Of a stretch of DNA of 5,603 nt, positions 5,470 through 5,603 are shown piece by piece. The notes under the pieces were generated by a model that was given only the letters and a program-made list of their open reading frames with translations, did no database searches and was not told the DNA's origin. A program made the translations under genes and the position numbers. Every line of letters starts with the position of its first letter. Positions within the stretch are counted from its first letter, which is position 1. Source of the stretch: DASTGO01 sp035719045. Lineage in GTDB: Bacteria > Actinomycetota > Actinomycetes > Actinomycetales > Kineosporiaceae. The stretch covers positions 1 to 5,603 of the forward strand of contig DASTGO010000480.1 in assembly GCA_035719045.1 (NCBI GenBank), read 5' to 3'.

Positions 5470-5603
5470 GTTGCCCTGTGTCAACCTCCCGGTCAGGCGG
5501 CGCTGTCTTGATCTTGGTTGAGGGTGGTTTGGAGAGCGCGGTGGGCTGTGGGGTCGTAGGGGGTGTTGTCCTGCCAGCAGCGCCAGATGACGTGTCCCCA
5601 GGC
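5470..5603 (-). mobile_element. Right end of an insertion sequence, probably IS110 family
   Basis: The window ends inside an insertion element whose transposase points left. The left boundary is approximate, somewhere between about 5466 and 5478. No inverted repeat is needed, since IS110 elements usually lack clear ones. A perfect TTGACA on the minus strand (5479-5484), just past the transposase stop, fits the -35 half-promoter that IS110-type right ends can contribute to the circle-junction promoter. The element's other end is outside the window. Confidence 0.6.
5493..5603 (-). CDS. Transposase C-terminus (probably IS110 family), 5' part outside window
   Basis: The last 36 codons of a minus-strand gene entering from the right edge and ending at TGA (5495-5493). 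The peptide begins AWGHVIWRCWQDNTPYDP and ends in a polar Gln/Asp-rich tail. An aromatic Arg-Val/His-Val-Ile-Trp stretch followed by a T-P-Y-D-P motif near the end is typical of the C-termini of IS110/IS116/IS902 transposases in actinobacteria, which are DEDD-type enzymes with a catalytic serine in the C-terminal domain. The catalytic parts are not in the window, so the family call rests on this tail and the nearby TTGACA. It faces sirA tail to tail. Confidence 0.68.
   Translation of the reverse strand, partial: AWGHVIWRCWQDNTPYDPTAHRALQTTLNQDQDSAA

Noticed and set aside
5466..5603. Open frame from GTG 5466 to the window edge as an intact gene
   Set aside because: Most of it is antisense to the transposase end, so the open frame is likely accidental after the first few codons.

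Overview
The window reads as chromosomal DNA of a high-GC actinobacterium. Codons are strongly G/C-ending, and the sulfite reductase aligns closely, as recalled from memory, with the mycobacterial SirA/NirA protein. A lipobox-bearing L,D-transpeptidase and YflT-type stress protein also suit that group. The genus cannot be fixed from this stretch.

Layout: two divergent blocks meet in an intergenic region at about 2932-3296. Leftward on the minus strand lie an acyl-CoA dehydrogenase (1720-2931), a secreted lipoprotein L,D-transpeptidase with a peptidoglycan-binding domain (701-1624), and a membrane general stress protein (585 running off the left edge). GC-rich hairpins after the first two genes suggest they are separate transcription units. 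Rightward lies a sulfur-assimilation unit: a putative promoter, a compact SAM riboswitch (3297-3380), a 28-codon leader peptide ending Cys-Arg-Ala (3390-3476), a structured spacer, and sirA (3629-5428). After sirA a strong ribosome binding site and GTG start mark where another gene of the operon should begin. The sequence then turns into the right end of an insertion element with the 3' end of a transposase on the minus strand, probably IS110 family.

The most interesting part is 3257-3633. Two sulfur-sensing devices appear to be stacked in one transcript. The SAM aptamer's closing helix runs into the Shine-Dalgarno of the leader peptide, so SAM could control leader translation. The leader's Cys codon lies inside one of two mutually exclusive hairpins. 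The sirA start codon lies in a 10-bp hairpin. This could read both SAM and cysteine supply before allowing sulfite reduction to sulfide. The parts (SAM riboswitch, Cys leader peptide, SirA) are each known in principle; the series arrangement and hairpin logic are inferred here. The insertion element probably separates sirA from its usual downstream partner.
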